A DNA stretch of 7,767 bases from a bacterium (GTDB lineage Bacteria; Planctomycetota; J058; JAJDCP01), in the NCBI GenBank assembly GCA_030428695.1, contig JAUIEM010000433.1:1-7767 (forward strand), in the 5' to 3' direction. Shown one piece after another: positions 6,305 through 7,767 of the stretch. The notes beneath the pieces were generated by a model. The model saw only the letters and a program-made list of their open reading frames with translations. It was not told the origin of the DNA and searched no databases. The stretch's first letter is position 1; every line of letters begins with the position of its first letter. Position numbers and translations under genes: made by a program.

Positions 6305-7767
6305 TCAGGGGGCTCCTTCTCGCTGCGCCAGGTAGTGCTGGAAGGTCGGCCCGAGCCGGAAGGCCTTGCCCCGTGCGGGCGTGAGGATCCCCGCCAGCTT
6401 CCAGCGGTCGATCAGCTGGCTCAGGCTCTTCTGGTCCGGACTGAGGGTGAGGAACTGGAGCTCCCCGCGGGCGACGACGCGGTCGGCCGAGAGATCGCCG
6501 AGCCTGCTCAGGACGCGGAAGGCCTTCTCGTGGGGTACGTTGCCGGGCTCGACCAGGGTGTAGGTCCGTCGGCCTTTCCGGTGCCAGAGAAAGCCCTTGT
6601 GCTCGAGTTTCTCGATGGCCCGCTTGGTCTCGTCGTACGACTCGCCCATGTGCCGGGCGAGCTTGTCGACCGACAGCGAGCTGCCCGCTCGGCGCAGAAC
6701 GACCATGTAGCGCCGCTCTTCGGGCCGAAGCCCGAACGGTCCGTAGGAGGCGATCCACGCCTGCGTCTCGGCGTCGTACACGGACTGTGTGCTGAGGCGG
6801 ACGATGAAGTGGTCTCCTGCCTCCTCGAGCTCCGGCTCATGAAGCTCGACCTGACGCATCGCCCCGAAAATGCGCCGCATGCCCTCCCCCTGGTCCCGTG
6901 TCCAGCCCAGGTCGCGCAGCACACGCATGATGACCGGGTTTCTCGAGCGGTGGACCCCGCGTTCGGCCTTGAGATCCGCGATCGTGATCGGCGCTGGCAG
7001 GCCCCCGGGGCTGCGGAACTCCACCCGATCGGGATATTGCACGATCTCCACCGCGTTTCCTTCGATGGCGTAGTTGCGATGGGCGATCGCGTTGACCACG
7101 CATTCCTCGACGGAGTCCCGTGGCAAGAGCGCGGACGTGGAGAACAGCGTCTGTTGTCGCGACTCGACCTCCAGGCTGCGCTGGAGCAGGCGAAGAGTCG
7201 GCGCCAACAGCTTCGCGATCGGGCCGAGGATCTCCTTCTCTCGCGTGCGCAGGCCGCGCCCGAAGCCTTCATCAGCGGACGTGACGATGCGGATCTTCGC
7301 GCGGTTGTTCGCGTGCCACCGCAACGGATCCTTGGCAAACAGGAGCAGAGCTGCACGACGTAGGACGACATGCCCGTTGCGATGCTCGACCAGATTCCAG
7401 TAGCGCAGCGTAGTGAGCAGGTCCGGGTGGGGGGCCTGGCCGTCTTTCGTCATCAGGCCGGGATCGAGATCCTCCAAGGACGCGCCAGGCACCGGCACGG
7501 CCTCGTACCGGAGGTCTCCCCGGTCGTCCGCGCGTCGACGGCCGATCTGGCGCGGAGAGACGGGAAGTGAGGCCGCACCCTTTCTCCAGAGGCAACGGCC
7601 TTCAACGGTCACGAGCGCTTCGCCCGGGTGTTCCTCGACGCGGAACAGCAGGGCGCGCTGACCGTCGAGCTCGATCTCGTGGACCTGTACGGCGGCCCCG
7701 GGCTCGGCGACCAGGTTCTTCGGCGCCTGGACGAGGTACAACAAGGCATCCCCCGCCCACGGAATCC
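6305..7767 (-). CDS. AlbA_2/HATPase_c_4-type ATP-binding winged-helix protein (RecG-like, Schlafen AlbA_2 family), 5' end beyond window
   Basis: This partial gene encodes at least 486 residues and has no stop before the right edge, so its true start lies outside. The first visible part (7765 to about 7535), with the HEIELDG, LLFRVEEHPGEAL and LWRKGAASLPVSPRQI segments, resembles the end of an AlbA_2 (Schlafen-type) domain. A GHKL-type ATP-binding domain like that annotated as RecG-related C-terminal (HATPase_c_4) follows. Its N-box ECVVNAIAHRNY is at about 7105-7070 (Asn codon 7093-7091), FRSPGGLP at about 7018-6995, NPVIMRVL at about 6940-6917 and GEGMRR at about 6889-6872. Two C-terminal helix-turn-helix-like regions follow, SVDKLARHMGESYDETKRAIEKLEHKG and a last one near the end. 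Family members are usually called putative transcriptional regulators or DNA-binding proteins and often occur in accessory regions. The role here is unknown. Base composition is less GC-rich than its neighbours, which may indicate acquisition. It is the first visible gene of the leftward series. Confidence 0.82.
   Translation of the reverse strand, partial: IPWAGDALLYLVQAPKNLVAEPGAAVQVHEIELDGQRALLFRVEEHPGEALVTVEGRCLWRKGAASLPVSPRQIGRRRADDRGDLRYEAVPVPGASLEDLDPGLMTKDGQAPHPDLLTTLRYWNLVEHRNGHVVLRRAALLLFAKDPLRWHANNRAKIRIVTSADEGFGRGLRTREKEILGPIAKLLAPTLRLLQRSLEVESRQQTLFSTSALLPRDSVEECVVNAIAHRNYAIEGNAVEIVQYPDRVEFRSPGGLPAPITIADLKAERGVHRSRNPVIMRVLRDLGWTRDQGEGMRRIFGAMRQVELHEPELEEAGDHFIVRLSTQSVYDAETQAWIASYGPFGLRPEERRYMVVLRRAGSSLSVDKLARHMGESYDETKRAIEKLEHKGFLWHRKGRRTYTLVEPGNVPHEKAFRVLSRLGDLSADRVVARGELQFLTLSPDQKSLSQLIDRWKLAGILTPARGKAFRLGPTFQHYLAQREGAP

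Noticed and set aside
4974..6335. Long plus-strand open frame opposite the HAD and membrane-protein genes.
   Set aside because: No domain or ribosome site support, while the opposite strand carries HAD motifs and a clear membrane anchor with a strong ribosome site.
7742..7744. TTG codon as the start of the ATP-binding protein.
   Set aside because: The frame continues open to the window edge and the visible N-terminus begins mid-domain, so the gene is better treated as 5' partial.

Overview
This is a GC-rich (roughly 70% or more by eye), gene-dense bacterial window with six protein-coding genes, four complete and one running off each edge. There are no RNA genes, CRISPR arrays, insertion sequences or phage genes, and no gap between genes exceeds about 110 bases. 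The N-terminal signal peptide on a TraB/GumN protein, an intact oligopeptidase B and the strong GC bias fit a Gram-negative bacterium such as a myxobacterium-like, planctomycete-like or other high-GC lineage. The sequence does not allow a firmer assignment.

Layout. Positions 1-860 (minus) hold most of a two-dinucleotide-domain flavoprotein reductase, cut by the left edge. Positions 876-1715 (minus) hold a metallo-beta-lactamase-fold hydrolase that starts the same two-gene transcription unit, 15 bases upstream of the reductase. A 111-base divergent region (1716-1826) with a 15-bp palindrome separates this unit from a plus-strand oligopeptidase B gene (1827-3872). That gene is followed after 64 bases by a plus-strand gene for an exported TraB/GumN-family protein (3937-4884). 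This rightward pair meets, tail to tail with a 17-base gap, a leftward series of three genes. In order of transcription these are a large AlbA_2/HATPase-type ATP-binding, winged-helix protein (6305-7767, 5' end beyond the right edge), an uncharacterised single-pass membrane-anchored protein (5652-6245) and a HAD phosphatase (4902-5573).

How the genes may work together. The clearest functional theme is peptide processing: a cytosolic trypsin-like oligopeptidase next to a predicted exported protein of the TIKI/TraB fold. The hydrolase-reductase pair is probably co-expressed, but its substrate cannot be read from sequence. The leftward trio is spaced by 59 and 78 bases, so it may or may not be one operon.

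Most of the window looks like ordinary chromosomal housekeeping or accessory metabolism. No complete new multi-gene system is evident. The best second-look items are small: a 9-bp complement that could mask the ribosome binding site of the membrane-protein gene, with a competing alternative fold; a palindromic operator candidate in the divergent region; substitutions at known substrate-specificity positions of oligopeptidase B; and the lower-GC AlbA_2/HATPase gene at the right edge.
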